Shown one piece after another: positions 41,618 to 52,514 of a DNA stretch of 64,000 bases (positions are counted from its first letter, which is position 1; each line of letters opens with the position of its first letter). The stretch covers positions 62,001 through 126,000 of the forward strand of contig NZ_CP024634.1 in assembly GCF_003711265.1 (NCBI RefSeq), read 5' to 3'. This DNA comes from Bathymodiolus thermophilus thioautotrophic gill symbiont (GTDB taxonomy: Bacteria > Pseudomonadota > Gammaproteobacteria > PS1 > Pseudothioglobaceae). The translations under genes were made by a program, and so were the position numbers. A model generated the notes under the pieces. The model had not been told where the DNA came from. It worked only from the letters and a program-made list of their open reading frames with translations, and did no database searches.

Positions 41618-44600
41618 ATGAAAAAATCCCAAATTACAACACAACAGAATAAAGCTCAAAAAATTACTAACCAACTTAACAAAGAAGTGCTTACCCTCAC
41701 CAAAGGCACCCACCACATCCAACCACAAACTGGCATCGCCTACCAACTAAACCCCAAAGATTTTAATACTAAAAAAACCAGCCTAGTCGCCAAAAGAGTA
41801 AACGATGATTTAGAAGTCACATTTGCAGAAAGCGTCCTCATCTTTGACAACTATTTCACCCTGTGCAAAACCGACTTATCTTGCCTAGTTTCCCTCCCCA
41901 CCGAAGACGGTGGTCTTTACCATGTGGTTGCCGACACTTTCTTTACTTTAGAAGACGGCACTCAAGTCGTTTATTTTTATGGCGAACAATCCATTGTTGC
42001 CACAGAATCTAGTGCAACAAGCGCAGACGGCAATCAAAGTTTCTCTGATGTTATTGCCTCAAACATAGGCATCGTGTCTGCCGTTGTGGTTGCAGCCGTT
42101 GTGGTAGCCAGTAGTGGCAGTGATGGCGATGGCGATGTCAATGGCGATGGTGATGGTGACGATACAACACAGCCACTCGCAATCGCTTTAACGAATGACG
42201 CAGGTTCGTTAGATAGCGATGGGATTAGCAAAAATGGCGAAATTACGATTAAGCATTTAAAAAGTGGTGACACTTGGGAGTATTCCACTAACGGCGGTAA
42301 TAGTTTTATCAGCGGCACAGGCAATAGTTTTGTGCTGGCTAGTGGCACTTATGGGGCAAACGATATTCAGATTAAAGTGAGTGGTAGCGCCACAATTATC
42401 AAGTACACCTCCTCTATTACTATAGACACCTTAGCCCCTTCCTTCACCAGTGCAGCAACTGCCGAGGTTGAAGCAAATACCGAAGCATCGACAACAATAT
42501 ATACAGCAGCAACAGACGACAACACGGTAACTTATACTTTAAAAGCGGGAGAGCAACAAGACAAATTTACCATTAGCAATACTGGCGAATTGAAATACAA
42601 ACAAACGCAAACGCAAGTAGGCATCCACACAGTGACTATCATTGCCACCGATATTGCAGGCAATACAGCGGAAAAAACTGTTAGCGTATCGGTCGTAGAT
42701 ATCGGTTTGTTAACCTCAATTACTTGGAACAATATCGGCATTGACAATATCATCAATACTGCTGAGATGGCAACGGCTACTTTGAGTGGCACAGTGAGCG
42801 TTATTGGCACAGTGAGTTCAATAAGTGTTAGTAGCATTGTTTTTAAACAAGGTGATACTACTGTTCATGTGATTACTACCAATCTTCCAGCTATTGTTAA
42901 CAATACTTGGACTTTAGCCAATAACAGCGCTTGGACTTCAAAACTTACCCAAGGCGATTATACGGTTATTGTTAATCTTGCTGGTAAAGGCGCTAGCAAC
43001 CAAGATGTTACAGGCTTAAATTCAATAACAACAAAGATTGACATAACTCAACCAGCCCAGCCTACATTTACTTTAACAAATGACACAGGGGTATTAAATA
43101 GCGATGGTGTTACTAATAATGGCATGATGACGGTTGCTGGTTTGGAATCAGATGCAACTTGGCAATATTCCACGAATGGCGGCACTAACTGGACTAACGG
43201 CACAGGCACCAGTTTTACGCTGGCTGAAGGCACCCATGCTATTGATGCCATTCAGGTTAAGCAAACCAATGTAGTGGGTAATGTCTCAAGTGTTGTTAAG
43301 AATGCTGGCGCTATTGTTGTGGACACCTTAGATCCTTTGTTTGCTGGTGCGGCCACTGCTAACTTAGAGGTGAATGCTGCTATCACTACAATTGTTTATG
43401 ATGCTCAAGCCAGTAATCTTAGTAGTGGCAATGCAGATGATGGTATTACTTATAGCATAAAAAATGCAAGCACCAGTAAGTTTGCAATTACTACTGATAC
43501 TGGCATTGTTACTTATAAAGCAATACAAACGACAGTGCACACTGACGCAGTAACTATTATTGCCACTGATGTTGCAGGTAATGCAACAGAGCAGACGGTT
43601 ACTGTGTCGGTGAGAATCACTGATATTGTACAAGGTTTTGTTATGAATGGTGAGAGCGCTGGGGACGAGAGTGGTTATTTAGTCTCCTCCGCAGGCGATG
43701 TCAATGGCGATGGTTTGGATGATTTGATTGTTGGTACTCCTCAAGCAGACCCTGCTAGTAAAGACAGCGCAGGTAAATCTTATATTGTGTTTGGTAAAAC
43801 TGATGGAGCTACTGTTGATTTATCAGCCATAGCCTCAGGTATAGGTGGTTTTGTTATCAATGGTGAGGATGCTAATGACGAGAGTGGACATTCAGTCTCC
43901 TCAGCAGGCGATGTCAATGGCGATGGCTTGGATGATTTGATTGTTGGTGCTTATCATGCAACCCCCGCTAGTAAAAACAGCGCAGGTAAATCTTATGTCG
44001 TGCTTGGCAAGGTTGATGGAACCGCTGTTAATTTATCAGTCGTAGCCTCAGGCACGGGTGGCTTTGTTATCAATGGCGAGAGTGCTGAGGACGAGAGTGG
44101 CTATTCAGTCTCCTCAGCAGGCGATGTCAACGGCGATGGCTTGGATGATTTGATTGTTGGTGCTTTTGCAGGCTTTAGCGCAGACTCTAGCGCAGGTAAA
44201 TCTTATGTTGTATTTGGCAAAAAAGACAAAGTTGCTGTTGATTTGTCAATCATAGCCTCAGGCACAGGCGGCTTTGTTATTGGTGGTGAGGATACTGATG
44301 ATTGGAGTGGCTACTCAGTCTCCTCAGCAGGCGATATCAACGGCGATGGCTTGGATGATTTGATTGTTGGTGCTTTTTTTGCAGACCCTAGTAGTAGAAG
44401 CAGTGCAGGTAAATCTTATGTTGTATTTGGCAAAACCGATAAAGACGCTGTTAATTTATCAGCCATAGCCTTAGGCACGGGTGGCTTTGTTATTAATGGT
44501 GAGGGTACTAATGATCGGAGTGGCTACTCAGTCTCCTCCGCAGGCGATGTCAACGGCGATGGTTTGGATGATTTGATTGTTGGTGCTTATCAAGCAGACC

Positions 44601-45700
44601 CTGATAATAAAAGCGATGCAGGCAAATCTTATATTGTATTTGGTAAAAAAGACAAAGTTGCTATTGATTTATCAGACATAGCCTCAGACACAAGCACGGG
44701 TGGCTTTGTTATTAATGGTGAGAGTGCTGAGGACGGGAGTGGCCTCTCAGTCTCCTCAGCAGGCGATGTCAATGGCGATGGCTTGGATGATTTGATTGTT
44801 GGTGCTTATCGAGCAGACCCTGATAATAAAAGCAATGCAGGTAAATCTTATGTTGTATTTGGTAAAACCAACGGCAGTGCTGTTGATTTATCAGCCATAG
44901 CCTCTGGCACAGGTGGTTTTGTTATTAATGGTGAGAATACCGAGGATTTGAGTGGCCGCTCAGTCTCCTCAGCAGGCGATGTCAACGGCGATGGCTTGGA
45001 TGACTTGATTATTGGCGCCTTTCAAGCAGACCTTAGTAGTAAAAACAAAGCAGGTAAATCTTATGTTGTATTTGGTAAGACAGACACAAAAGCCGTTGAT
45101 TTAGCAGATGTTAGCGCTGGCAAAGGTGTTGTTGCCCATACTATTGATTTTCAAGGTAATGATGATGATAATACACTCACAGGCACCTCTGCCGATGAGT
45201 TGTTTGTCGCTGGTTTAGGCGATGATACTTTAATAGGTAACGGAGGCACCGATGTCTTTAATGCAGGAGCTGGTAACGATACTATTGTTATTAATGCGGA
45301 CAACCTTGCTAAACTCTCCAGCAAGGTGTTGAGTAATCATTTACTCGCTCGTGTTGACGGGGGTGGTGATACTGATACGCTGAAATTAGCAGGTGCGGAT
45401 CTAAATCTAGATCTCACGCAAATAGACAATGGCCGTATTCAAGACATTGAAATCATTGATTTAACAGGTTCAGGTAACAATACTTTGAAACTTAATCTTA
45501 ATGACTTATTGGATATTTCCACTTCAACCAATTTTCTTAAAGTTATAGGTGATACGGGTGATAAAGTTGATATAGAACTTAGTGACAATGCTTTTGCTAA
45601 AGATTCTACAAAAACAGAGGACGGCATTACTTATGATATTTATAACAATGCTACTGCTACTGTAGAATTATGGGTAGAACAAGATTTAGCGGTGTTTTAG
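41618..45700 (+). CDS. Array gene 8: giant one-propeller FG-GAP/RTX type I secreted surface protein
   Basis: 1,360 aa. The linker is expanded (DGDGDVNGDGDGDD). Third Ig-like domain of the FTLTNDTGVLNSDGVTN allele; second cadherin-like domain has its own allele (GAATANLEVN). One seven-bladed propeller from residue ~668; RTX of the common GLGDDTLIG type at ~1200. Blade 2 reads SYVVLGK where FGK is nearly universal, and blade 3 has the shortened variable loop AFAGFSADSSAG. Just before the C-terminus the asparagine-rich turn is shorter (YNNATATVEL), shared in kind with gene 3. Role inferred as for gene 2. Confidence 0.83.
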   Translation: MKKSQITTQQNKAQKITNQLNKEVLTLTKGTHHIQPQTGIAYQLNPKDFNTKKTSLVAKRVNDDLEVTFAESVLIFDNYFTLCKTDLSCLVSLPTEDGGLYHVVADTFFTLEDGTQVVYFYGEQSIVATESSATSADGNQSFSDVIASNIGIVSAVVVAAVVVASSGSDGDGDVNGDGDGDDTTQPLAIALTNDAGSLDSDGISKNGEITIKHLKSGDTWEYSTNGGNSFISGTGNSFVLASGTYGANDIQIKVSGSATIIKYTSSITIDTLAPSFTSAATAEVEANTEASTTIYTAATDDNTVTYTLKAGEQQDKFTISNTGELKYKQTQTQVGIHTVTIIATDIAGNTAEKTVSVSVVDIGLLTSITWNNIGIDNIINTAEMATATLSGTVSVIGTVSSISVSSIVFKQGDTTVHVITTNLPAIVNNTWTLANNSAWTSKLTQGDYTVIVNLAGKGASNQDVTGLNSITTKIDITQPAQPTFTLTNDTGVLNSDGVTNNGMMTVAGLESDATWQYSTNGGTNWTNGTGTSFTLAEGTHAIDAIQVKQTNVVGNVSSVVKNAGAIVVDTLDPLFAGAATANLEVNAAITTIVYDAQASNLSSGNADDGITYSIKNASTSKFAITTDTGIVTYKAIQTTVHTDAVTIIATDVAGNATEQTVTVSVRITDIVQGFVMNGESAGDESGYLVSSAGDVNGDGLDDLIVGTPQADPASKDSAGKSYIVFGKTDGATVDLSAIASGIGGFVINGEDANDESGHSVSSAGDVNGDGLDDLIVGAYHATPASKNSAGKSYVVLGKVDGTAVNLSVVASGTGGFVINGESAEDESGYSVSSAGDVNGDGLDDLIVGAFAGFSADSSAGKSYVVFGKKDKVAVDLSIIASGTGGFVIGGEDTDDWSGYSVSSAGDINGDGLDDLIVGAFFADPSSRSSAGKSYVVFGKTDKDAVNLSAIALGTGGFVINGEGTNDRSGYSVSSAGDVNGDGLDDLIVGAYQADPDNKSDAGKSYIVFGKKDKVAIDLSDIASDTSTGGFVINGESAEDGSGLSVSSAGDVNGDGLDDLIVGAYRADPDNKSNAGKSYVVFGKTNGSAVDLSAIASGTGGFVINGENTEDLSGRSVSSAGDVNGDGLDDLIIGAFQADLSSKNKAGKSYVVFGKTDTKAVDLADVSAGKGVVAHTIDFQGNDDDNTLTGTSADELFVAGLGDDTLIGNGGTDVFNAGAGNDTIVINADNLAKLSSKVLSNHLLARVDGGGDTDTLKLAGADLNLDLTQIDNGRIQDIEIIDLTGSGNNTLKLNLNDLLDISTSTNFLKVIGDTGDKVDIELSDNAFAKDSTKTEDGITYDIYNNATATVELWVEQDLAVF

Positions 45701-45749
45701 ATAATTTTTTTAAAGTTTTTTATTATTTAACCTTGATGCAATATTTCGA

Positions 45750-46071
45750 CTAAATCTTTGTTGTTTGCATTAGCAATTGTTGCACTTGGCGGTATTGTTG
45801 TGCAGTTTTTTGGGTGATATTATCTGGTAGGCTTGGTGCAGGTGGGGTTTTGTCCCAGTCTAGTGTTTCTAAATAATCACGCACAATTTGCTTGTCAAAA
45901 CTTTTTGGACTGGTGCCGATGTGGTCAGATTTTGACCAAAAGCGTGATGAATCGGGGGTTAGAACTTCGTCCATTAGGGTTAAGCAATTGTTTTCATCCA
46001 GTCCAAATTCAAACTTGGTGTCAGCGATAATAATGTCTTTTTTCAGGGCGTAGTCGCTGGCGAAATTGTAG
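45750..46071 (-). pseudogene. purC 3' fragment 8 (in-frame 3-nt deletion)
   Basis: 322 nt; a 3-nt deletion at the same hot spot removes Tyr from SDYHIG and leaves the frame open. Only the C-terminal third of PurC is encoded, so it is a remnant. Confidence 0.88.
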
Positions 46072-46325
46072 CGTGCATTGACACCAAATTATTGCCAATT
46101 GGCAATTGCCAATTGGCATTTGGTAGATTGCATTACCACCTGTAAGTGAGGCGTGCATTTTTGTATGTTGCCTGTTGTTATCATTGTACGGTTTTTTTGT
46201 AATTCATCATTGTTTTTTATTGGGTTGTTTTTTAGACCTTTATTCCCAACAATTTCATTTTTAAGCGTAAATTTTTTAAGATTAACCAATGTATAATTAC
46301 ATAAATAATAATTATGGAGAGAAAC
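46072..46325 (+). promoter_or_regulatory. Upstream region of array gene 9
   Basis: Longest form of the palindromic repeat, 27 bp at 46092-46118. TATAAT is at 46292-46297 and GGAGAG stands before the ATG at 46326. Confidence 0.6.
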
Positions 46326-49300
46326 ATGAAAAAATCCCAAATCACAACACAACAAAATAAAGCCCAAAAAATCACCAACCAACTTAACAAAGAAGTGCTT
46401 TCCCTCACCAAAGGCACCCACCACATCCAACCACAAACTGGCATCGCCTACCAACTAAACCCCAAAGATTTTAATACTAAAAAAACCAGCCTAATCGCCA
46501 AAAGAGTAAACGATGATTTAGAAGTCACATTTGTAGAAAGCGTCCTCATCTTTGACAACTATTTCACCCTTTGCAAAACTGACTTATCTTGCCTAGTTTC
46601 CCTCCCCACCGAAGACGGTGGTCTTTACCATGTGGTTGCCGACACCTTCTTTACTTTAGAAGACGGCACTCAAGTCGTTTATTTTTATGGCGAACAATCC
46701 ATTGTTGCCACAGAATCTAGTGCAACAAGCACAGACGGCAATCAAAGTTTCTCTGATGTTATTACCTCAAACATAGGTATCGTGGCTGCCGTTGTGGTTG
46801 CAGCCGTTGTGGTAGCCAGTAGTGGTAGTGATGGCGATGGCGATGTCAATGGCGATGGCGATGGTGACGATACAACACAGCCACTCGCAATCGCTTTAAC
46901 GAATGACGCAGGTTCGTTAAATAGCGATGGGATTAGCAAAAATGGCGAAATTACGATTAAGCATTTAAAAAGTGGTGACACTTGGGAGTATTCCACTGAC
47001 GGCGGTAATAGTTTTATCAGCGGCACAGGCAATAGTTTTGTGCTGGTTAGTGGCACTTATGGGGCAAACGATATTCAGATTAAAGTGAGTGGCAGCGCCA
47101 CAATTATCAAGTACACCTCCTCTATTACTATAGATACTTTAGCCCCCTCCTTCACCAGTGCAGCAACTGCCAAGGTTGAAGCAAATACCGAAGCATCGAC
47201 AACAATATATACAGCAGCAACAGACGACAATACGGTAACTTATACTTTAAAAGCGGGAGAGCAACAAGACAAATTTACCATTAGTAATACTGGCGAATTA
47301 AAATACAAACAAGCGCAAACGCAAGCAGGCACCCACACAGTGACTATCATTGCCACCGATATTGCAGGCAATACAGCGGAAAAAACTGTTAGCGTATCGG
47401 TCGTAGATATCGGTTTGTCAACCTCAATTACTTGGAGCAATATCGGCACTGACAATATCATCAATACTGCTGAGATGGCAACGGCTACTTTGAGTGGCAC
47501 AGTGAGCGTTATTGGCACAGTGAGTTCAATAAGTGTTAGTAGCATTGTTTTTAAACAAGGTGATACTACTGTTCATGTGATTACTACCAATCTTCCAGCT
47601 ATTGTTAACAATACTTGGGCTTTAGCCAATAACAGCGCTTGGACTTCAAAACTTACCCAAGGCGATTATACGGTTATTGTTAATCTTGCTGGTAAAGGCG
47701 CTAGCAACCAAGATGTTACAGGCTTAAATTCAATAACAACAAAGATTGACATAACTCAACCAGCCCAACCTACATTTACTTTAACAAATGACACAGGGGT
47801 GTTAAATAGCGATGGTGTTACTAATAATGGCATGATGACGGTTGCTGGTTTGGAATCAGATGCAACTTGGCAGTATTCTATTAATGGCGGCACTAACTGG
47901 ACTAACGGCACAGGCACCAGTTTTACGCTGACTGAAGGCACCCATGCTATTGATGCCATTCAGGTTAAGCAAACCAATATAGCGGGTAATGTCTCAAGCG
48001 TTGTTAAGAATGCTGGCGCTATTGTTGTGGACACCTCAGATCCTTTGTTTGCTGGTGCGTCCACTGCTAATGTAGGGATAAATGCTGCTATCACTACAAT
48101 TGTTTATGATGCTCAAGCCAGTAATCTTAATGGTGGCAATGCAGATGATGGTGTTACTTATAGCATAAAAAATGCAAGCACCAGTAAGTTTGCAATTACT
48201 ACTGATACTGGCATCGTTACTTATAAAGCAATACAAACGACAGTGCATAGTGACACAGTAACTATTATTGCCACTGATGTTGCAGGTAATGCAACAGAAC
48301 GGGTTGTTACTGTGTCGGTGAGAGGTTCTATTGCACAAGGTTTTGTTATGAATGGAGAAAGTGCTGAGGATTGGAGTGGCTCCCCAGTCTCTTCAGCAGG
48401 CGATGTCAATGGTGACGGCTTGGATGACTTAATTGTTGGTGCTTATCAAGCAGACCCTGATAATAAAGATAAAGCAGGTAAAACTTATGTTGTATTTGGT
48501 AAAACTGATGGAAGTGCTGTTAATTTATCAGCCATAGCCTTAGGCACGGGTGGCTTTGTTATTAATGGTGAGAATGCTGGGGATAACAGTGGCAACTCAG
48601 TCTCCTCAGTAGGCGATGTCAATGGCGATGGCTTGGATGATTTGATTGTTAGTACTAATCTTGGTGATACTTATACAGGAAAATCTTATGTTGTCTTTGG
48701 TAAAACCAATGAAAGTGCTGTTAATTTATCAGTCATAGCTGCTGGCACGGGTGGTTTTGTTATTAACGGTGAAAATGCTGATGATTGGAGTGGCTACTCA
48801 GTCTCCTCAGCAGGCGATGTCAATGGCGATGGCTTGGATGACTTAATTGTTGGTGCTTTTCTAGCAGACACTAATGGTGAAAGTAACGCAGGAAAATCTT
48901 ATGTTGTTTTTGGTAAAACCAATGAAAGTGCTGTTAATTTATCAGTCATAGCTGCTGGCACGGGTGGTTTTGTTATTAACGGTGAGAATGCTGATGATTG
49001 GAGTGGCTATTCAGTCTCCTCAGCAGGCGATGTCAATGGCGATGGTTTGGATGATTTGATTGTTGGTGCTTTTCAAGCAGACCTTGCTAATAAAAGCAAG
49101 GCAGGTAAGTCCTATGTTATATTTGGGAAAACTGATGAAGCCTCTGTTGATTTATCAAAGATAGCCTCAGGCACGGGTGGCTTTGTTATTAATGGTGAGA
49201 ATACTAGCGATCGGTCTGGAGCCTCAGTCTCCTCAGCAGGCGATGTCAATGGCGATGGCTTGGATGATTTGATTGTTGGTGCTTATCTGGCAGATCCTAG

Positions 49301-52300
49301 TGGTACAAATGATGCAGGTAAATCTTATGTTGTATTTGGCAAAAAGGACAAAGCTGCTGTTGATTTATCAGTCATAGCCTTAGGTACGGGTGGCTTTGTT
49401 ATTAACGGTGAGAATGCTGGGGATTATAGTGGCGTCTTAGTCTCCTCAGTAGGCGATGTCAACGGCGATGGTTTGGATGATTTGATTGTTGGTGCTCATA
49501 AAGCAGACCCTGATAATAAAAGCAATGCAGGTAAATCTTATGTTGTATTTGGTAAAACCAATGGCAGTGCTGTTGATTTATCAGCCATAGCCTCTGGCAC
49601 AGGTGGTTTTGTTATTAATGGTGAGAATATTGATGATGGCAGTGGCATCTCAGTCTCCTCAGCAGGCGATGTCAACGGCGATGGCTTGGATGATTTGATT
49701 GTTGGTGCTAATCAAGCAGACCCTAGTAGTAAAAACAAAGCAGGTAAATCTTATGTTGTATTTGGTAAGACAGACACAAAAGCCGTTGATTTAGCAGATG
49801 TTAGCACTGGCAAAGGTGTTGTTGCCCATACTATTGATTTTCAAGGTAATGATGATGATAATACACTCACAGGCACCTCTGCCGATGAGTTGTTTGTCGC
49901 TGGTTTAGGCAATGATACTTTAATAGGTAACGGAGGCACCGATGTCTTTAATGCAGGATCCGGTAACGATACTATTGTTATTAATGCGGACAACCTTGCT
50001 AAACTCTCCAGCAAGGTGTTGAGTAATCATTTACTCGCTCGTGTTGACGGGGGTGGTAATACCGATACGCTGAAATTAGCAGGTGCGGATCTAAATCTAG
50101 ATCTCACGCAAATAGACAATGGTCGTATTCAAGACATTGAAATCATTGATTTAACAGGTTCAGGTAACAATACTTTGAAACTCAATCTGAATGATTTGCT
50201 GGATATTTCCACTTCAACCAATGTTCTTAAAGTGGTGGGTAATTCAGGCGATACAGTTGAAGTCAAGACACGCGGATTTGAAAAATCAAATGCAACCGAA
50301 GTTGTTAATGGTATTACTTATGATATTTATTCTCATGCAAGCGCTTCTACTGCAAAATTGTGGTTAGCGCAAAATTTAACGGTTTCTTTAACCTCTATTG
50401 CACAAGGTTTTGTTATGAATGGAGAAAGTGCCGGGGATTTTAGTGGTCGCTCAGTCTCCTCAGCAGGCGATGTCAACGGCGATGGCTTGGATGATTTGAT
50501 TGTTGGTGCTTTTAATGCAGACCCTGATAATAAAAGCAATGCAGGCAAATCTTATGTTGTATTTGGTAAAAAAGACAAAGTTGCTGTTGATTTGTCAACC
50601 ATAGCCTCAGGCACGGGTGGTTTTGTTATTAATGGTGAGAGTGCTGAGGATAATAGTGGCATCTCAGTCTCCTCAGCAGGCGATGTCAACGGCGATGGCT
50701 TGGATGATTTGATTGTCGGTGCTAATCTTAGTGAAAGTTATGCAGGTAAATCTTATGTTGTATTTGGCAAAACTGATAGAAGTGCTGTTAATTTATCAGT
50801 CATAGCTGCTGGCACGGGTGGTTTTGTTATTAACGGTGAGAATGCTAATGATAATAGTGGCATCTCAGTCTCCTCAGCAGGCGATGTCAACGGCGATGGC
50901 TTGGATGATTTGATTATTGGTGCTTATCGAACTGAAAACCAAACAGGCAGATCTTATGTTGTATTTGGCAAAAAAGACAAAGATGCTATTAGTTTATCAA
51001 TCATAGCCTCTGGCACAGGTGGCTTTGTTATTAATGGTGAGAATGAAGATGATTTGAGTGGCCGTTCAGTCTCCTCAGCAGGCGATGTCAATGGCGATGG
51101 CTTGGATGATTTGATTGTTGGTGCTTATAAAGCTGACCCTAATAGTAAAGACAAAGCAGGTAAATCTTATGTCGTATTTGGCAAAACCAATGAAAGTGCT
51201 GTTGATTTATCAGCCATAGCCTCAGCCTCAGACACAGGTGGTTTTGTTATTAATGGTGAGAGTGCTGAGGATAATAGTGGCATCTCAGTCTCCTCAGCAG
51301 GCGATGTCAATGGCGATGGCTTGGATGATTTGATTGTTGGTGCTTTTTGGGCAGACCCTGCTAGTAAAACCAGTGCAGGCAAATCTTATGTTGTATTTGG
51401 TAAAACCAATGGCAGTGCTGTTGATTTGTCAGTCATAGCCTCTGGCACAGATGGTTTTGTTATTAACGGTGAGAATGCTAATGATTTCAGTGGCTACTCA
51501 GTCTCCTCAGCAGGCGATGTCAACGGTGATGGCTTGGATGATTTGATTGTTGGTGCTTATTATGCAGACCCTGATAGTAAAAGCGATGCAGGCAAATCTT
51601 ATGTTGTATTTGGTAAAATCAATGGCAGTGCTGTTGATTTGTCAGTCATAGCCTCTGGCGCGGGTGGCTTTGTTATTAATGGTGAAAATGCTGATGATTG
51701 GAGTGGCCTCTCAGTCTCCTCAGCAGGCGATGTCAACGGCGATGGCTTGGATGATTTGATTGTTGGTGCTTTTAATGCAGACCCTAATAATAAAAGTGAT
51801 GCAGGCAAATCTTATGTTGTATTTGGTAAAACCGATACAAAAGCCGTTGATTTAGCAGATATTAGTGCTAGCAATGGTGTTGTTGCTCATGCTATTGATT
51901 TTCAAGGTAATGGCGAGAGTAATATACTTACAGGCACCTCTGCCGATGAGTTGTTTGTTGCTGGTTTAGGCAATGATGTTTTAACAGGTAACGGCGGTGC
52001 CGATGTCTTTAATGCAGGCAAAGGTGATGATATTATTATTATTAATGCGAACAACCTTGCTAAACTCTCCAGCAAAGTGTTGAGTAGCGATTTACTCGCT
52101 CGTGTTGACGGGGGTGGTAATACCGATACGCTGAAATTAGCAGGTGCGGATCTAAATTTAGATCTCACTCAAATAGACAATGGTCGTATTCAAGACATTG
52201 AAATCATTGATTTAACAGGGTCAGGTAACAATACTTTGAAACTTAATCTTCATGACTTATTGGATATTTCCAGTTCAACCAATTTTCTTAAAGTTATAGG

Positions 52301-52457
52301 TGATACGGGTGATAAAGTTGATATAGGACTTAGTGACAATGCTTTTGCTAAAGATTCTACAAAAATAGAGGGCGGCATTACTTATGATATTTATAACAAT
52401 GTTAATGCTACTGCTACTGTAGAATTATGGGTAGAACAAGATTTAGCGGTGTTTTAG
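46326..52457 (+). CDS. Array gene 9: giant two-propeller FG-GAP/RTX type I secreted surface protein
   Basis: 2,043 aa. Propeller 1 from residue ~668, RTX ~1194, propeller 2 from ~1357, RTX ~1880; seven blades each. Third Ig-like domain of the FTLTNDTGVLNSDGVTN allele but second cadherin-like domain of the GASTANVGIN allele shared with gene 5, so the stalk is itself mosaic. The inter-propeller linker has DTVEVKTRGFEKSN, where others have DKVEVKTLGFEKSN. Two blades of propeller 1 read SSVGDVNGDG instead of SSAGDVNGDG. The C-terminal module of propeller 2 has LNLHDLLD and DIGLSDNAF, small departures from the consensus. Spacer 9 downstream contains a MITE-like element. Confidence 0.83.
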   Translation: MKKSQITTQQNKAQKITNQLNKEVLSLTKGTHHIQPQTGIAYQLNPKDFNTKKTSLIAKRVNDDLEVTFVESVLIFDNYFTLCKTDLSCLVSLPTEDGGLYHVVADTFFTLEDGTQVVYFYGEQSIVATESSATSTDGNQSFSDVITSNIGIVAAVVVAAVVVASSGSDGDGDVNGDGDGDDTTQPLAIALTNDAGSLNSDGISKNGEITIKHLKSGDTWEYSTDGGNSFISGTGNSFVLVSGTYGANDIQIKVSGSATIIKYTSSITIDTLAPSFTSAATAKVEANTEASTTIYTAATDDNTVTYTLKAGEQQDKFTISNTGELKYKQAQTQAGTHTVTIIATDIAGNTAEKTVSVSVVDIGLSTSITWSNIGTDNIINTAEMATATLSGTVSVIGTVSSISVSSIVFKQGDTTVHVITTNLPAIVNNTWALANNSAWTSKLTQGDYTVIVNLAGKGASNQDVTGLNSITTKIDITQPAQPTFTLTNDTGVLNSDGVTNNGMMTVAGLESDATWQYSINGGTNWTNGTGTSFTLTEGTHAIDAIQVKQTNIAGNVSSVVKNAGAIVVDTSDPLFAGASTANVGINAAITTIVYDAQASNLNGGNADDGVTYSIKNASTSKFAITTDTGIVTYKAIQTTVHSDTVTIIATDVAGNATERVVTVSVRGSIAQGFVMNGESAEDWSGSPVSSAGDVNGDGLDDLIVGAYQADPDNKDKAGKTYVVFGKTDGSAVNLSAIALGTGGFVINGENAGDNSGNSVSSVGDVNGDGLDDLIVSTNLGDTYTGKSYVVFGKTNESAVNLSVIAAGTGGFVINGENADDWSGYSVSSAGDVNGDGLDDLIVGAFLADTNGESNAGKSYVVFGKTNESAVNLSVIAAGTGGFVINGENADDWSGYSVSSAGDVNGDGLDDLIVGAFQADLANKSKAGKSYVIFGKTDEASVDLSKIASGTGGFVINGENTSDRSGASVSSAGDVNGDGLDDLIVGAYLADPSGTNDAGKSYVVFGKKDKAAVDLSVIALGTGGFVINGENAGDYSGVLVSSVGDVNGDGLDDLIVGAHKADPDNKSNAGKSYVVFGKTNGSAVDLSAIASGTGGFVINGENIDDGSGISVSSAGDVNGDGLDDLIVGANQADPSSKNKAGKSYVVFGKTDTKAVDLADVSTGKGVVAHTIDFQGNDDDNTLTGTSADELFVAGLGNDTLIGNGGTDVFNAGSGNDTIVINADNLAKLSSKVLSNHLLARVDGGGNTDTLKLAGADLNLDLTQIDNGRIQDIEIIDLTGSGNNTLKLNLNDLLDISTSTNVLKVVGNSGDTVEVKTRGFEKSNATEVVNGITYDIYSHASASTAKLWLAQNLTVSLTSIAQGFVMNGESAGDFSGRSVSSAGDVNGDGLDDLIVGAFNADPDNKSNAGKSYVVFGKKDKVAVDLSTIASGTGGFVINGESAEDNSGISVSSAGDVNGDGLDDLIVGANLSESYAGKSYVVFGKTDRSAVNLSVIAAGTGGFVINGENANDNSGISVSSAGDVNGDGLDDLIIGAYRTENQTGRSYVVFGKKDKDAISLSIIASGTGGFVINGENEDDLSGRSVSSAGDVNGDGLDDLIVGAYKADPNSKDKAGKSYVVFGKTNESAVDLSAIASASDTGGFVINGESAEDNSGISVSSAGDVNGDGLDDLIVGAFWADPASKTSAGKSYVVFGKTNGSAVDLSVIASGTDGFVINGENANDFSGYSVSSAGDVNGDGLDDLIVGAYYADPDSKSDAGKSYVVFGKINGSAVDLSVIASGAGGFVINGENADDWSGLSVSSAGDVNGDGLDDLIVGAFNADPNNKSDAGKSYVVFGKTDTKAVDLADISASNGVVAHAIDFQGNGESNILTGTSADELFVAGLGNDVLTGNGGADVFNAGKGDDIIIINANNLAKLSSKVLSSDLLARVDGGGNTDTLKLAGADLNLDLTQIDNGRIQDIEIIDLTGSGNNTLKLNLHDLLDISSSTNFLKVIGDTGDKVDIGLSDNAFAKDSTKIEGGITYDIYNNVNATATVELWVEQDLAVF

Positions 52458-52514
52458 ATAATTTTTTTAAAGTTTTTTATTATTTAACCTTGGTGCAATG
52501 AAACAATATTTCGA

